This document shows, in pieces, positions 33,431-46,701 of a stretch of DNA of 64,000 nt (positions are counted from its first letter, which is position 1; every line of letters starts with the position of its first letter). Location of the stretch: contig JNWL01000001.1 in NCBI GenBank assembly GCA_000716465.1, positions 1 to 64,000 of the forward strand, read 5' to 3'. A program made the translations under genes and the position numbers. A model generated the notes under the pieces. The model saw only the letters and a list, made by a program, of their open reading frames with translations, had not been told where the DNA came from and ran no database searches. The stretch comes from Streptomyces bikiniensis (GTDB taxonomy: Bacteria > Actinomycetota > Actinomycetes > Streptomycetales > Streptomycetaceae).

Positions 33431-34524
33431 CGATCCCCCTGCCGCGGGGCGCCGGAACGGGCGCCCCGCGGCTCGCGGACATCGCGGCCCAGTCCGGCGT
33501 CAGCGAGGCCACCGTCAGCCGCGTCCTCAACGGCAAGGCGGGGGTGGCCGGCGCGACCCGGCACAAGGTGCTTGCCGCGCTCGACGTGCTCGGCTACGAG
33601 CGCCCCGTACGCCTCAAACGGCGCAGCGCGGGCCTCGTCGGGCTCGTCGTGCCCGAGCTGACCAACCCGATCTTCCCGGCGTTCGCCCAGGTCGTCGAAC
33701 AGGTCCTCGCCGGACACGGCTACACCCCGGTCCTGTGCACCCAGATGCCCGGCGGCGCCACCGAGGACGAGCTGGTCGACCAGCTCGTGGAGCGCGGGGT
33801 CTCCGGCATCGTCTTCCTCTCCGGACTCCACGCCGACGCCACCGCCGACCCGGCCCGCTACGCCCGGCTCGCCGACCGGGGCGTGCCGTTCGTCCTCATC
33901 AACGGCTACAACGAGCACATCGACGCCAACTTCGTCTCCCCCGACGACCGGGCCGCGGCCCGGATGGCCGTGCGGCACCTGGTCGAGCTGGGCCACGAGC
34001 GCATCGGCCTCGCCATCGGCCCCACCCGCTACGTCCCCTCCCGCCGCAAGGCCGAGGGCTTCGCCGCCGAGCTGTACGAACTCCTCGGCGTCGAGCGCGC
34101 GGACGCCGAACGCTTCATCAGACCCACGCTCTTCGGCGTCGAGGGCGGCCACGCCGCCGCCGACATCCTGCTGCGCGAGGGCTGCACCGGCATCGTCTGC
34201 GGCTCCGACCTGATGGCGCTCGGCGTGATCCGGGCGGCCCGGGAGCAGGGGCTCGACGTGCCCGGGGACGTCTCCGTCGTCGGCTTCGACGACTCGCCCC
34301 TGATCGCCTTCACCAGCCCGCCGCTCTCCACCGTCCGCCAGCCCGTGCAGGCGATGGCCACGGCCGCCGTGGGCGCGCTCCTGGAGGAGATCGAGGGGAA
34401 CCCCGTCCAGCGCACCGAGTTCGTGTTCCAGCCGGAGCTGGTGGTGCGCGGCTCGACGGCGCAGCCGCCCGTACGGGACGTCCCGGGCGCTTCGGGTTCC
34501 GCGGAGCCGCACGTCCTTTCGTAA
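33427..34524 (+). CDS. second LacI family regulator of the maltodextrin locus
   Basis: LacI repressor of 365 residues and a close paralogue of MalR. The HTH APRLADIAAQSGVSEATVSR then VLNGKAGV, the hinge ALDVLGYERPVRLK and the effector domain (GLVGLVVPELTNPIFPAFAQ, VVGFDDSPLIAFTSPPLSTV) mirror MalR along the whole length. It has a short extra N-terminus (VTIPLPRGAGTG). It is coupled to the glucosidase gene by a four-base overlap and is therefore induced with the operon; the alpha-amylase gene lies 122 bases downstream. It may control amylase or pullulanase or tune malEFG. Recognition helix identity with MalR implies overlapping sites. Confidence 0.92.
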   Translation: MTIPLPRGAGTGAPRLADIAAQSGVSEATVSRVLNGKAGVAGATRHKVLAALDVLGYERPVRLKRRSAGLVGLVVPELTNPIFPAFAQVVEQVLAGHGYTPVLCTQMPGGATEDELVDQLVERGVSGIVFLSGLHADATADPARYARLADRGVPFVLINGYNEHIDANFVSPDDRAAARMAVRHLVELGHERIGLAIGPTRYVPSRRKAEGFAAELYELLGVERADAERFIRPTLFGVEGGHAAADILLREGCTGIVCGSDLMALGVIRAAREQGLDVPGDVSVVGFDDSPLIAFTSPPLSTVRQPVQAMATAAVGALLEEIEGNPVQRTEFVFQPELVVRGSTAQPPVRDVPGASGSAEPHVLS

Positions 34525-34550
34525 CAACTTGCGTCGCGGCGTCCGGAGGG

Positions 34551-34579
34551 TTGACCGGGCGTCGGGCCACTCGTACGGT
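34551..34579 (+). promoter_or_regulatory. promoter of the alpha-amylase gene
   Basis: TTGACC (34551-34556), 17 bases, TACGGT (34574-34579): a good match to the principal vegetative sigma consensus of Streptomyces. It begins 27 bases after the LacI stop, so the amylase has its own promoter. Confidence 0.65.
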
Positions 34580-34599
34580 CACGGCTGAAAACAGTTGCT

Positions 34600-34617
34600 G
34601 AAGTTTTCGGCAACTTC
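34600..34617. promoter_or_regulatory. inverted repeat in the amylase leader, possible LacI-type operator
   Basis: GAAGTT-N6-AACTTC is a perfect inverted repeat, nested with GTTGC (34594) and GCAAC (34610), and CTTGCG follows. Located between the promoter and the ribosome binding site. Regulator not proven; MalR or its paralogue are candidates. Confidence 0.5.
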
Positions 34618-34646
34618 TTGCGACAGTGAAGTCAGCAGGAGGAAAC

Positions 34647-36338
34647 ATGGCCAGAAGGACCGTGGCCGCTGCACTCGCCCTCGTGGCGGGAGCCGCTGTG
34701 GCCGTCACGGGAAACACCCCCGTCCAGGCCGCACCGCCCGGTGAGAAGGACGTCACCGCGGTGCTGTTCGAGTGGAAGTTCTCCTCGATCGCCCGGGAGT
34801 GCACCGACCGCCTCGGACCCGCCGGATACGGCTACGTCCAGGTCTCCCCGCCCCAGGAGCACGTGCAGGGCGGCCAGTGGTGGACCTCGTACCAGCCCGT
34901 CAGCTACAAGATCGCCGGGCGTCTCGGGGACCGCGCCGCCTTCAAAAACATGGTCGACACCTGTCACGCGGCGGGCGTGAAGGTCGTCGTGGACTCCGTG
35001 ATCAACCACATGGCGAACGGGTCGGGCACGGGAACGGGCGGGACCCCGTTCTCCAAGTACGACTACCCGGGCCTCTACTCGGGCGCCGACATGGACGACT
35101 GCCGGGCCGAGATCACCAACTACCAGGACCGGGGCAACGTCCAGAACTGCGAGCTGGTCCACCTCCCCGACCTCGACACCGGCGAGGACCACGTCCGCGG
35201 GCGGATAGCAGGCTACCTGAACGACCTGCTCTCCCTGGGCGTCGACGGCTTCCGCATCGACGCCGCCAAGCACATGCCGGCCGCCGACCTCGCGAACATC
35301 AAGTCGCGGCTCACCGACCCCGGCGCGTACTGGAAGCAGGAGGCCATCCACGGCGCCGGCGAGGCCGTCTCCCCGAGCGAGTACCTCGGCAGCGGCGACG
35401 TGCAGGAGTTCCGGTACGCCCGCGACCTCAAGCGCGTCCTGCAGAACGAGAAGCTGGCGTACCTCAAGAACTTCGGCGAGGCCTGGGGCCACATGCCCTC
35501 CGGCCGGGCCGGCGTCTTCGTCGACAACCACGACACCGAGCGCGTCGGCGACACCCTGTCCTACAAGGACGGCGCGCGCTACACCCTCGCCTCCGTCTTC
35601 ATGCTCGCCTGGCCCTACGGCTCCCCGGACGTCCACTCCGGCTACGAGTGGACCGACAAGGACGCCGGACCGCCCAACGGCGGCCAGGTGAACGCCTGTT
35701 ACTCCGACGGCTGGAAGTGCCAGCACGCCTGGCGCGAGATCTCCTCCATGGTGGCCTTCCGCAACACCGCGCGCGGCCAGGCCGTCACGGACTGGTGGGA
35801 CAACGGCGGCAACGCGATCGCGTTCGGCCGCGGCTCCAAGGCGTACGTGGCCATCAACCACGAGTCCTCGGCGCTCACCCGCACCTACCAGACCTCCCTG
35901 CCCGCCGGCACCTACTGCGACGTGCAGTCGAACAACCCCGTCACGGTCGACGGTTCGGGGCGGTTCACGGCCACCCTGGGCGCCGACACGGCGCTCGCCC
36001 TGCACGTGAACGCCAAGAGCTGCGGCACCACCCCGCCGCCCGCCTCCGCGGGCACCTCCTTCCAGGCCACCGCGACCACCGTCCCCGGCCAGAACATCCA
36101 CGTCACCGGGAACCTCGCCGCACTCGGCAACTGGTCCCCGGCCTCGGCCCCCAAGCTCGACCCGGCCGCCTACCCGGTCTGGAAGCTGACGCTCTCCCTG
36201 CCCGCCGGGACGACCTTCGCGTACAAGTACGTCCGCAAGGACGCCGCCGGGAACGTCACCTGGGAGTCCGGCGCCGACCGCACCGCGACCGTCCCCGCCT
36301 CCGGGCAGCTCGTCCTGAACGACACGTTCCGCAGCTGA
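34647..36338 (+). CDS. aml: secreted alpha-amylase with C-terminal starch-binding domain
   Basis: Secreted enzyme of 563 residues hydrolysing internal alpha-1,4 bonds of starch. The signal peptide covers about residues 1-29 ([20 protein letters not shown]...PVQA). The catalytic GH13 domain shows [30 protein letters not shown] (Asp nucleophile), [10 protein letters not shown] (acid/base Glu) and [13 protein letters not shown]. The last ~100 residues are a CBM20: [60 protein letters not shown] stands six bases before the ATG. Length is normal for Streptomyces amylases. It has its own promoter and inverted-repeat operator. Confidence 0.96.
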   Translation: MARRTVAAALALVAGAAVAVTGNTPVQAAPPGEKDVTAVLFEWKFSSIARECTDRLGPAGYGYVQVSPPQEHVQGGQWWTSYQPVSYKIAGRLGDRAAFKNMVDTCHAAGVKVVVDSVINHMANGSGTGTGGTPFSKYDYPGLYSGADMDDCRAEITNYQDRGNVQNCELVHLPDLDTGEDHVRGRIAGYLNDLLSLGVDGFRIDAAKHMPAADLANIKSRLTDPGAYWKQEAIHGAGEAVSPSEYLGSGDVQEFRYARDLKRVLQNEKLAYLKNFGEAWGHMPSGRAGVFVDNHDTERVGDTLSYKDGARYTLASVFMLAWPYGSPDVHSGYEWTDKDAGPPNGGQVNACYSDGWKCQHAWREISSMVAFRNTARGQAVTDWWDNGGNAIAFGRGSKAYVAINHESSALTRTYQTSLPAGTYCDVQSNNPVTVDGSGRFTATLGADTALALHVNAKSCGTTPPPASAGTSFQATATTVPGQNIHVTGNLAALGNWSPASAPKLDPAAYPVWKLTLSLPAGTTFAYKYVRKDAAGNVTWESGADRTATVPASGQLVLNDTFRS

Positions 36339-36391
36339 ACCGCGACTGACTCCCCACCACTCGCACCCCGTCCACCGACCCCGCACCGCAA

Positions 36392-36415
36392 GGGCCGCCC
36401 CACCCGGGGCGGCCC
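36392..36415. terminator. rho-independent-type hairpin after the amylase gene
   Basis: GGGCCGCCCC (36392-36401), 4-base loop, GGGGCGGCCC (36406-36415): a perfect 10-bp stem followed by CCTCTTC. It separates amylase from the pullulanase gene. Confidence 0.8.
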
Positions 36416-36445
36416 CCTCTTCCCGTACCTCCAGGGAGCTCCCCC

Positions 36446-41737
<5,292 letters not shown>

Positions 41738-41850
41738 CCGGCTCCCGGAGGAGCACCCGCTCCGTCAGGGTGACCCCGTGGCGCGTGCCGTCGGCGGCGG
41801 GCCTTCCCGGCCCCCGCCGGCGGCACGGCGGTTCGCGGCCCCGAACCGTC

Positions 41851-42594
41851 CTACCGCCCGCGCTGATCGGGTACGGCGGGCAGGGCCTCCGGGGCGGGGC
41901 CGGGCGCCGGCACGAGGGCGAGCAGCCGGGCCACCAGGTCCCCGAAGGGCCCGTCGGCCGGCTCGTCGGCCAGGATTCCGACCAGGACCTCCGCCATCCC
42001 GGGGTCGTACGCGGCGCTCACCGCCGCGAGGGCCGCGAAGTCGTGGACGAGCTGCAGCTCCAGCTCCGCGCGCGGCACCCGCCGCCCGTCCAGCCAGAGC
42101 AGCGCCGTCGACTCGGCGAGGGACACCCAGGAGCGGACCACCAACTCCAGGCGGGCCGAGGGCTCCCCGACCTCCAGGTGCGCGAGGATCTGCTCGTACG
42201 CGGCCTGCCGCACCTCGTCGATCATCGCGTTCGTCGTGGAGGACCCGACGGCCGGACCGCCCCGCATCAGCGCCGCGAAACCGGGCCCGTGCTCGTCCAC
42301 GAAGTCGAAGAACCGGCCCATCACCCGCAGCAGCCGCGCCCCCAGCGGCCCCCGGGGCGGCTCCACGAACCTGGCCGCCAGCTCGTCGGCGGCCCGCCGC
42401 AGGGCCGCCTCGTAGAGGCTCTGCTTGCCGGGGAAGTAGTGGTAGACCAGCGGGCGCGAGATCCCGGCGGCGGCGGCGATCTCGTCGATGGACACCTCGT
42501 CGGGAGAGCGGTGGCTGAAGAGTTCGAGGGCCACCCCGATCAGCTGCTGCTTGCGCTCCTCGACGCCCATCCTGCGGCGTACCCCGGTCGTCAT
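41851..42594 (-). CDS. TetR family transcriptional regulator
   Basis: TetR regulator of 247 residues. HTH: LFSHRSPDEVSIDEIAAAAG then ISRPLVYHYFPGKQSLYEAA. The C-terminal domain (AARFVEPPRGPLGARLLRVM, GPAVGSSTTNAMIDEVRQ) resembles the branch seen next to lipid or fatty-acid genes. It is divergent from the membrane protein gene at 42632, and the 37-base gap contains a perfect TAACGG-tgt-CCGTTA inverted repeat, almost surely its operator. It may also govern the reductase and PF10118 genes just beyond, but these are on the same strand as the TetR gene and no matching site was seen there. Confidence 0.9.
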   Translation of the reverse strand: MTTGVRRRMGVEERKQQLIGVALELFSHRSPDEVSIDEIAAAAGISRPLVYHYFPGKQSLYEAALRRAADELAARFVEPPRGPLGARLLRVMGRFFDFVDEHGPGFAALMRGGPAVGSSTTNAMIDEVRQAAYEQILAHLEVGEPSARLELVVRSWVSLAESTALLWLDGRRVPRAELELQLVHDFAALAAVSAAYDPGMAEVLVGILADEPADGPFGDLVARLLALVPAPGPAPEALPAVPDQRGR

Positions 42595-42601
42595 GCGAAC
42601 A

Positions 42602-42622
42602 GCCTAACGGTGTCCGTTACGC
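42602..42622. promoter_or_regulatory. TetR operator between divergent genes
   Basis: Inverted repeat TAACGG-tgt-CCGTTA (42605-42619), extended by outer G-C pairs to 42602-42622. It lies 8 bases upstream of one start codon and 10 bases upstream of the other, so occupancy should block both promoters. Confidence 0.75.
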
Positions 42623-42631
42623 TCCTGCCCC

Positions 42632-43135
42632 ATGAGCGCTTCCGACCAGGGCCCCCCGGCGACCGGGGCCGCGAAGACCGCCGAGGCCGCGAAGGGCCCC
42701 GAAGTCCCCGACGCGGCGGGGGAGTCCGAAGCCCCGGTCACGGAGAAGCCCGCCGCCGGAGAACCGTCCGGCGAACCCGCCGGAGAACCGTCCGGCGAAC
42801 CCGCCGGAGAACCGTCCGGCGAACCCGCCGGAGAACCCGAGGAGGACGAGCACGAAGAGGAGGGGGACGACGAGGGCGGGGGCCTCACCCCCAGGCAGGC
42901 GAGGCGGCTGCGCATCGCCGCCGCCTCGGTCCTCCTCGTCGCCCTCGCCGTCGTGCTCGTCGTCCGCCTCGCGAGCCGCACGTCCGTCCTGGTCGTCGGG
43001 GTGTACGGACTCGCCATGATCCTCTGCGGGATCGTGATCGAGCTGTCCCGCAACGGCCGCACCCGCCTCGGCACCTGGCTCCTGGCGGGCGGTCTGCTCA
43101 CCGCGCTCGCCCTGGACTGGCTGGTCCTCCCCTAG
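42632..43135 (+). CDS. membrane protein with repeated GEPSGEPA cytoplasmic domain
   Basis: Protein of 167 residues. The N-terminal half is disordered, acidic and repetitive: three and a half copies of an eight-residue GEPSGEPA-like unit, then a Glu/Asp-rich run. From residue ~95 there are three hydrophobic segments (AASVLLVALAVVLVVRLAS, VLVVGVYGLAMILCGIVIEL, LLAGGLLTALALDWLVLP). No domain is recognised. It is divergent from the TetR gene with a shared operator and is probably its target. The repeat DNA is perfect at nucleotide level, so copy number may differ between strains. Confidence 0.8.
   Translation: MSASDQGPPATGAAKTAEAAKGPEVPDAAGESEAPVTEKPAAGEPSGEPAGEPSGEPAGEPSGEPAGEPEEDEHEEEGDDEGGGLTPRQARRLRIAAASVLLVALAVVLVVRLASRTSVLVVGVYGLAMILCGIVIELSRNGRTRLGTWLLAGGLLTALALDWLVLP
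42755..42838. repeat. 3.5 perfect 24-bp tandem repeats in a coding region
   Basis: GCCGGAGAACCGTCCGGC followed by GAACCC makes the 24-base unit, present at 42755, 42779 and 42803 with half a copy at 42827. The length keeps the frame. Confidence 0.9.
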
Positions 43136-43168
43136 GGCCTGCCCGGCGGCCCGGGGCCGGACAGGCCC
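43135..43168. terminator. bidirectional hairpin between convergent genes
   Basis: GGGCCTGCCCGGC (43135-43147) pairs with GCCGGACAGGCCC (43156-43168) over 13 bp with one non-Watson-Crick pair. Its first base is the last base of the upstream TAG stop. The arm is the same motif as in the 26133-26188 hairpin. Confidence 0.7.
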
Positions 43169-43183
43169 CGGGGCCGTACGGGA

Positions 43184-44257
43184 TCAGAGGTCGAGCACGA
43201 GCCGCTTCCCCGCGCAGCGCGAGACGCAGATCAGGATCGAGTCGTCCCGCTCGGCGTCGGTGAGCAGTTCGTCCCGGTGGTCGATCTCGCCCGCCAGGAC
43301 CCGCTGCCGGCAGGTCCCGCAGAAGCCCTGCGTACAGGAGTACGGGACGTCCGGCAGCTCCGCGCGGACCGCGTCCAGGAGCGTCCGGTCGGCCGCCACC
43401 GCCACCGTGCGGCCGGAGCGGCGCAGTTCGACCTCGAAGGGGGCGCCACCGGTCGTCGCGGACGCGGACGCGGAGAAGCGCTCCAGGCGCGGGGCCCGGC
43501 CCTCCGGCAGCGCCGCGCCGACCGCGTCCATGAGACCGTCGGGACCGCAGCAGTACACGGCGGTCCCCTCCGGCACGTCCGCGAGGAAGCCCAGGTCGGG
43601 CAGGCCGGACTGGTCCTCGGCGACGACGGTCGTACGGCCGCCGTCACCGCCCAGCGCCTCGACCTCGGCGAGGTACGGCATGGTGGCGCGGCTCCGGCCG
43701 CAGTAGAGGAGCCGCCAGTCCGCCCCGGCCGCCTCGGCGGCGCGCAGCATGGGCAGGACGGGGGTGATGCCGATGCCGCCGGCGACGAAGACGTACGCGG
43801 GCGCGTGGACGAGCGGGAAGCGGTTCCGGGGGCCCCGGATCTCGATCTCCACGCCCTCGTGGAGCTGTTCGTGGACCTCGCGCGAACCGCCCCGGCCGCC
43901 CTGCCCGGCCTCGATGAGCCGGGTGGCCACCGTGTACGCGCTGGTGTCGGCGGGGTCGCCGCAGAGCGAGTACTGCCGGACGAGCCCGGAGGGCAGGACC
44001 AGGTCGACGTGGGCGCCGGGCCGCCAGGCGGGCAGGCCGGCGCCTTCGAGGCGCAGTTCCACGACGCCCTCGGCGGGCGCGGTGCGGGCGGTGACCAGGA
44101 CCTTGCGGGGGACGGTGCGGCCCCGGCCGTACCCGGAGACGGGCTCGTCCAGGGCGGGCATCGGCCACAGCGGGGCGGTGGACATGCGGCGGCGGACGGC
44201 GCGGCGGACGAGCAGGGCGGTCCCGGCGGCGAGGGCGACGGCGGCGAACCGGGCCAT
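43184..44257 (-). CDS. ferredoxin-NAD(P)H reductase fused to a plant-type [2Fe-2S] ferredoxin
   Basis: Electron-transfer protein of 357 residues with an N-terminal hydrophobic/basic segment (AAVALAAGTALLVRRAVRR) that may tether it to the membrane. The flavin domain has VRQYSLCGDPADTSAYTVAT (RxYS FMN/FAD motif); the nucleotide domain has VFVAGGIGITPVLPMLRAA and CCGPDGLMDAVG. The C-terminal ferredoxin domain carries the cluster ligands in SCTQGFCGTCRQRVLAG and CVSRCAG. This is the phthalate-dioxygenase-reductase layout, which feeds electrons to an oxygenase. The ATG overlaps the stop of the PF10118 gene by one base (TGATG), a strong sign that the upstream product is the electron acceptor. Confidence 0.93.
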   Translation of the reverse strand: MARFAAVALAAGTALLVRRAVRRRMSTAPLWPMPALDEPVSGYGRGRTVPRKVLVTARTAPAEGVVELRLEGAGLPAWRPGAHVDLVLPSGLVRQYSLCGDPADTSAYTVATRLIEAGQGGRGGSREVHEQLHEGVEIEIRGPRNRFPLVHAPAYVFVAGGIGITPVLPMLRAAEAAGADWRLLYCGRSRATMPYLAEVEALGGDGGRTTVVAEDQSGLPDLGFLADVPEGTAVYCCGPDGLMDAVGAALPEGRAPRLERFSASASATTGGAPFEVELRRSGRTVAVAADRTLLDAVRAELPDVPYSCTQGFCGTCRQRVLAGEIDHRDELLTDAERDDSILICVSRCAGKRLVLDL

Positions 44258-45141
44258 CAGCGGTCCCCGTTGGCGCCGGGCGAGGAGGCGAGGTAGGCCA
44301 CGGCCTGCGCGGTGTCGCCCTCCTGGGAGGGGTGGTAGGAGCGGCTGAGGTAGCGCGGGACGGAGCGCAGCATGGCCGGGGTGGAGGGCAGCACGCCCCG
44401 CCGTCCCCGGCGGACGAAGTCCGCGAGGGAGGGCTTGGCGTCGAAGAGGCCCGGGTCGTTCTCCATGAAGAAGCGGACGCCCCGCTGCCAGAAGAAGGCG
44501 AGCCCGCCGAAGGCGACGGCCCAGGTGCGGGCGCGGCGCCGGTAACCGCCGTCCAGGTGCATGAAGAGGTCGAAGGCGACCGAGCGGTGCTCGACCTCCT
44601 CGGCCCCGTGCCAGCGCAGCAGGTCGAGCATGACCGGGTCGGCGCCGACCCGGTCGAGCGCGTCGGCGTTGAGGACCCAGTCGCCGAGGAAGGCGGTGTA
44701 GTGCTCGATGGCGGCGATGACCGCGACCCGCTCCCTCAGCCACCAGCGGCGCGCCCGGCCCGGCGGCAGGGCGCGGTCCCCGAGCAGCTTCTCGAAGAAC
44801 CAGTCGACCTGCGCGGTGTACGGGGTGGGGTCGAGGCCCAGCTTCCGCAGGTGCGGCAGGACGTCGTCGTGGGCCTGGGAGTGGACGGCCTCCTGGCCGA
44901 TGAAACCGATGACGTCCTCGCGGAGCCGGTCGTCCGTGACGTACGGCAGCGCCTGCTTGTAGACGTGCACGAACCAGCGCTCGCCGGCCGGGAGGAGCAG
45001 GTGCAGCACGTTGATGGTGTGCGTGGTGAACGGATCGCCCGGAACCCAGTGGAGCGGCGTCTCCTCCCAGTCGAAGGAGACCTTGCGGGCCTTGAGCTCG
45101 ACGTGCTCCGACGCCACCGGTGCGGGCTGCGTATGAGACAT
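44257..45141 (-). CDS. PF10118 'metal-dependent hydrolase' with di-iron-carboxylate signature
   Basis: All-helical protein of 294 residues from a family labelled predicted metal-dependent hydrolase. The sequence shows a ferritin-like metal pattern: FIGQEAVHSQAHDD (E-A-x-H), IAAIEHYTAFLGDW (E-H) and RWHGAEEVEHRSVAFD (E-E-x-E-H). That arrangement is what di-iron oxygenases use. The next gene encodes a reductase-ferredoxin fusion and overlaps by one base. I infer an oxygen-activating enzyme rather than a hydrolase. A hydrophobic stretch (WAVAFGGLAFFWQRGVRFF) may contact the membrane, hinting at a lipid substrate. ATG 45141 gives MSHTQPAPVASEHVELKAR. Confidence 0.85.
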   Translation of the reverse strand: MSHTQPAPVASEHVELKARKVSFDWEETPLHWVPGDPFTTHTINVLHLLLPAGERWFVHVYKQALPYVTDDRLREDVIGFIGQEAVHSQAHDDVLPHLRKLGLDPTPYTAQVDWFFEKLLGDRALPPGRARRWWLRERVAVIAAIEHYTAFLGDWVLNADALDRVGADPVMLDLLRWHGAEEVEHRSVAFDLFMHLDGGYRRRARTWAVAFGGLAFFWQRGVRFFMENDPGLFDAKPSLADFVRRGRRGVLPSTPAMLRSVPRYLSRSYHPSQEGDTAQAVAYLASSPGANGDR

Positions 45142-45221
45142 GCCGTCAATGTACTGAGGGGTACGCGACGGGAACAGGTGCGTGCGGGGCCTTTTTGCGG
45201 GCGGGGCGCCACCCCCGCGCC

Positions 45222-45283
45222 CGTCATCCACCGCCCGCCGTCATCCACCGCCCGCCGTCGACTGCCCGTCATCCACCGCCCGC
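45222..45283. repeat. three 17-bp repeats at the end of the phosphatase gene
   Basis: CGTCATCCACCGCCCGC occurs at 45222, 45239 and 45267; an 11-base variant spacer separates copies 2 and 3. The stop codon of the phosphatase lies in copy 3, so copies 1 and 2 lie beyond its end. Confidence 0.85.
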
Positions 45284-46069
45284 CGTCAACCGCTCGCGGA
45301 TCCGCTCGACCACCTCGTCCGGCACCCCGAGCCCCTCCCGTACGTACTTCTCCATCGAGCCGTGCCGCACCGCCACCTCGTCGAGCGCCGCGTCCAGGTA
45401 CTCCGGGAGCACCCCGATCAGTTCGAGCGCGAGCGCCGGGTCGCCGCCCTGGGCCGTGAACCCCTCGATCATCGGCGCGAACGCCTGCCGCACCGCGGGA
45501 TTGACCGACAGGTACTCCTCCCGCACCGTCCCCTCGTCCGCCCCGAGCAGCGACAGGACGACCGTCGCCGCCCACCCCGTCCTGTCCTTGCCCGCCGTGC
45601 AGTGGAAGAGCAGCGGCCCGGCGTCCGGGGCGCCCAGCTCGGCGAGGAGGACGGCGTAGGAGGCGCGGGCGGAATCGGCGGAGACGAAGGCCCGGTAGGT
45701 GCGGGCGAAGGCCTCCCGCATCCGGCCCCCGCCCAGGTGCTCCTCGGCCAGGGCCGGATGCGAGAGCAGCGTCTTCAGGCGCGCGGCCGGCGGAAGGCCG
45801 CTGGTGGCCAGCCAGTCGGCGAGCACGTCCGCGACGAGCAGCCGCGCACCGGCCGGCAGCCGGTCGGGCCGCTCTTCGCGCTCGCCGTCCGTCCGGAAGT
45901 CCATGACCGTGCGAAGACCCAGACCCGCCACGACGGGATCGTCCGGGTCCAGCCGGTCGAGCTGCGCGGAACGGAACACGAGCCCCGGACGGACCGTACG
46001 CCCGCCGGGCAGCGGCAGGCCGCCGAGGTCACGGAGGTTGGCGACGGAGACGGCGGGAATGGCGGCCAT
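45269..46069 (-). CDS. tyrosine-protein phosphatase (LptA/PtpB-like)
   Basis: Cytoplasmic or secreted phosphatase of 266 residues. The N-terminal segment VANLRDLGGLPLPGGRTVRP GLVFRSAQL is the standard start of this family, and the catalytic P-loop is LLFHCTAGKDRTGWAATVV (C-x5-R with Asp-Arg-Thr-Gly). Relatives such as mycobacterial PtpB remove phosphate from tyrosine and lipids. No signal peptide is evident. ATG 46069 has GGAGGAG at nine bases; an upstream in-frame codon would extend it with unlikely sequence. The C-terminus ends in a 17-bp repeat region. It is divergent from the small protein at 46234. The physiological target is unknown. Confidence 0.92.
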   Translation of the reverse strand: MAAIPAVSVANLRDLGGLPLPGGRTVRPGLVFRSAQLDRLDPDDPVVAGLGLRTVMDFRTDGEREERPDRLPAGARLLVADVLADWLATSGLPPAARLKTLLSHPALAEEHLGGGRMREAFARTYRAFVSADSARASYAVLLAELGAPDAGPLLFHCTAGKDRTGWAATVVLSLLGADEGTVREEYLSVNPAVRQAFAPMIEGFTAQGGDPALALELIGVLPEYLDAALDEVAVRHGSMEKYVREGLGVPDEVVERIRERLTAGGG

Positions 46070-46233
46070 GACGTCGACTCCTCCGGTTGGCGGACCTTCG
46101 TACCTCTTCGTGCGGCTTCGCACCTTTTCCTGTCGACCGTAAGCGATCACGCCGGTACGGGCAGGTCCTGGCGGCCCTCCCGGGGTGCCGGTCCCCTCTC
46201 CCCGCCGGGCCCGGGGCCTGTTTGAATGCTCCG

Positions 46234-46653
46234 GTGATCGGGATACCGATGCTCCTGGCGGCGGCCGCCCTGGCGACCTGGCTGGTCCGCCGCAAGGCGC
46301 GACAGCGCGTGGAGGCCGCCGGGCGGGGCGACGGGATCGGGGTCCCCTGCATGCTGCGGCACCCTGCGCGCGAGGGCCGGTGGCTGCGCGGCCGGATGCT
46401 GGTGGGCCCCTCCGGGACGACCTGGGCCCCGAGCACCAGGGCCGGGGCGGCGGTGTCGCTCCCGGCGGAGCTGCGGCGGACCGGCCTGCGCGCCCCCTCG
46501 CTGCGCGAGGCGATCACGATCAACGGCGGCTCCAGGATCGTCGAGTGCGCCTCCCCCGAGGGCACCGTCCTCATCGCCGTCATGCCGTACGAGGTGGAAC
46601 ACGTCCTCGGGGCCCTGGACGCCGCGCCGCGAGCGGAGCGGCCGGAGCGGTAG
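46234..46653 (+). CDS. single-pass membrane protein of unknown function
   Basis: A 139-residue protein with one N-terminal transmembrane helix (IPMLLAAAALATWLVRRKAR) and a cytoplasmic beta-rich domain: GIGVPCMLRHPAREGRWLRG, TTWAPSTRAGAAVSLPAELR and GTVLIAVMPYEVEHVL. The layout is like DUF2550 proteins of actinobacteria, but I cannot confirm membership. GTG 46234 is taken as start because a few residues precede the helix; ATG 46249 would start inside it. It is divergent from the phosphatase and convergent with the epimerase-like gene, hence monocistronic. Confidence 0.75.
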   Translation: MIGIPMLLAAAALATWLVRRKARQRVEAAGRGDGIGVPCMLRHPAREGRWLRGRMLVGPSGTTWAPSTRAGAAVSLPAELRRTGLRAPSLREAITINGGSRIVECASPEGTVLIAVMPYEVEHVLGALDAAPRAERPER

Positions 46654-46701
46654 CCGGGAGGAGGCGCCCGCCGGCACGACGGGCGCCGCCCCTCCGCCCC
46701 C

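Noticed and set aside
42617..42853. Antisense repeat ORF over the GEPSGEPA repeat
   Set aside because: Exists only because the 24-bp repeat is open in all frames.
45222..45283. Possible CRISPR-like array from spaced 17-bp repeats
   Set aside because: Only three copies, two of them directly adjacent, no spacers of regular length and no cas genes.
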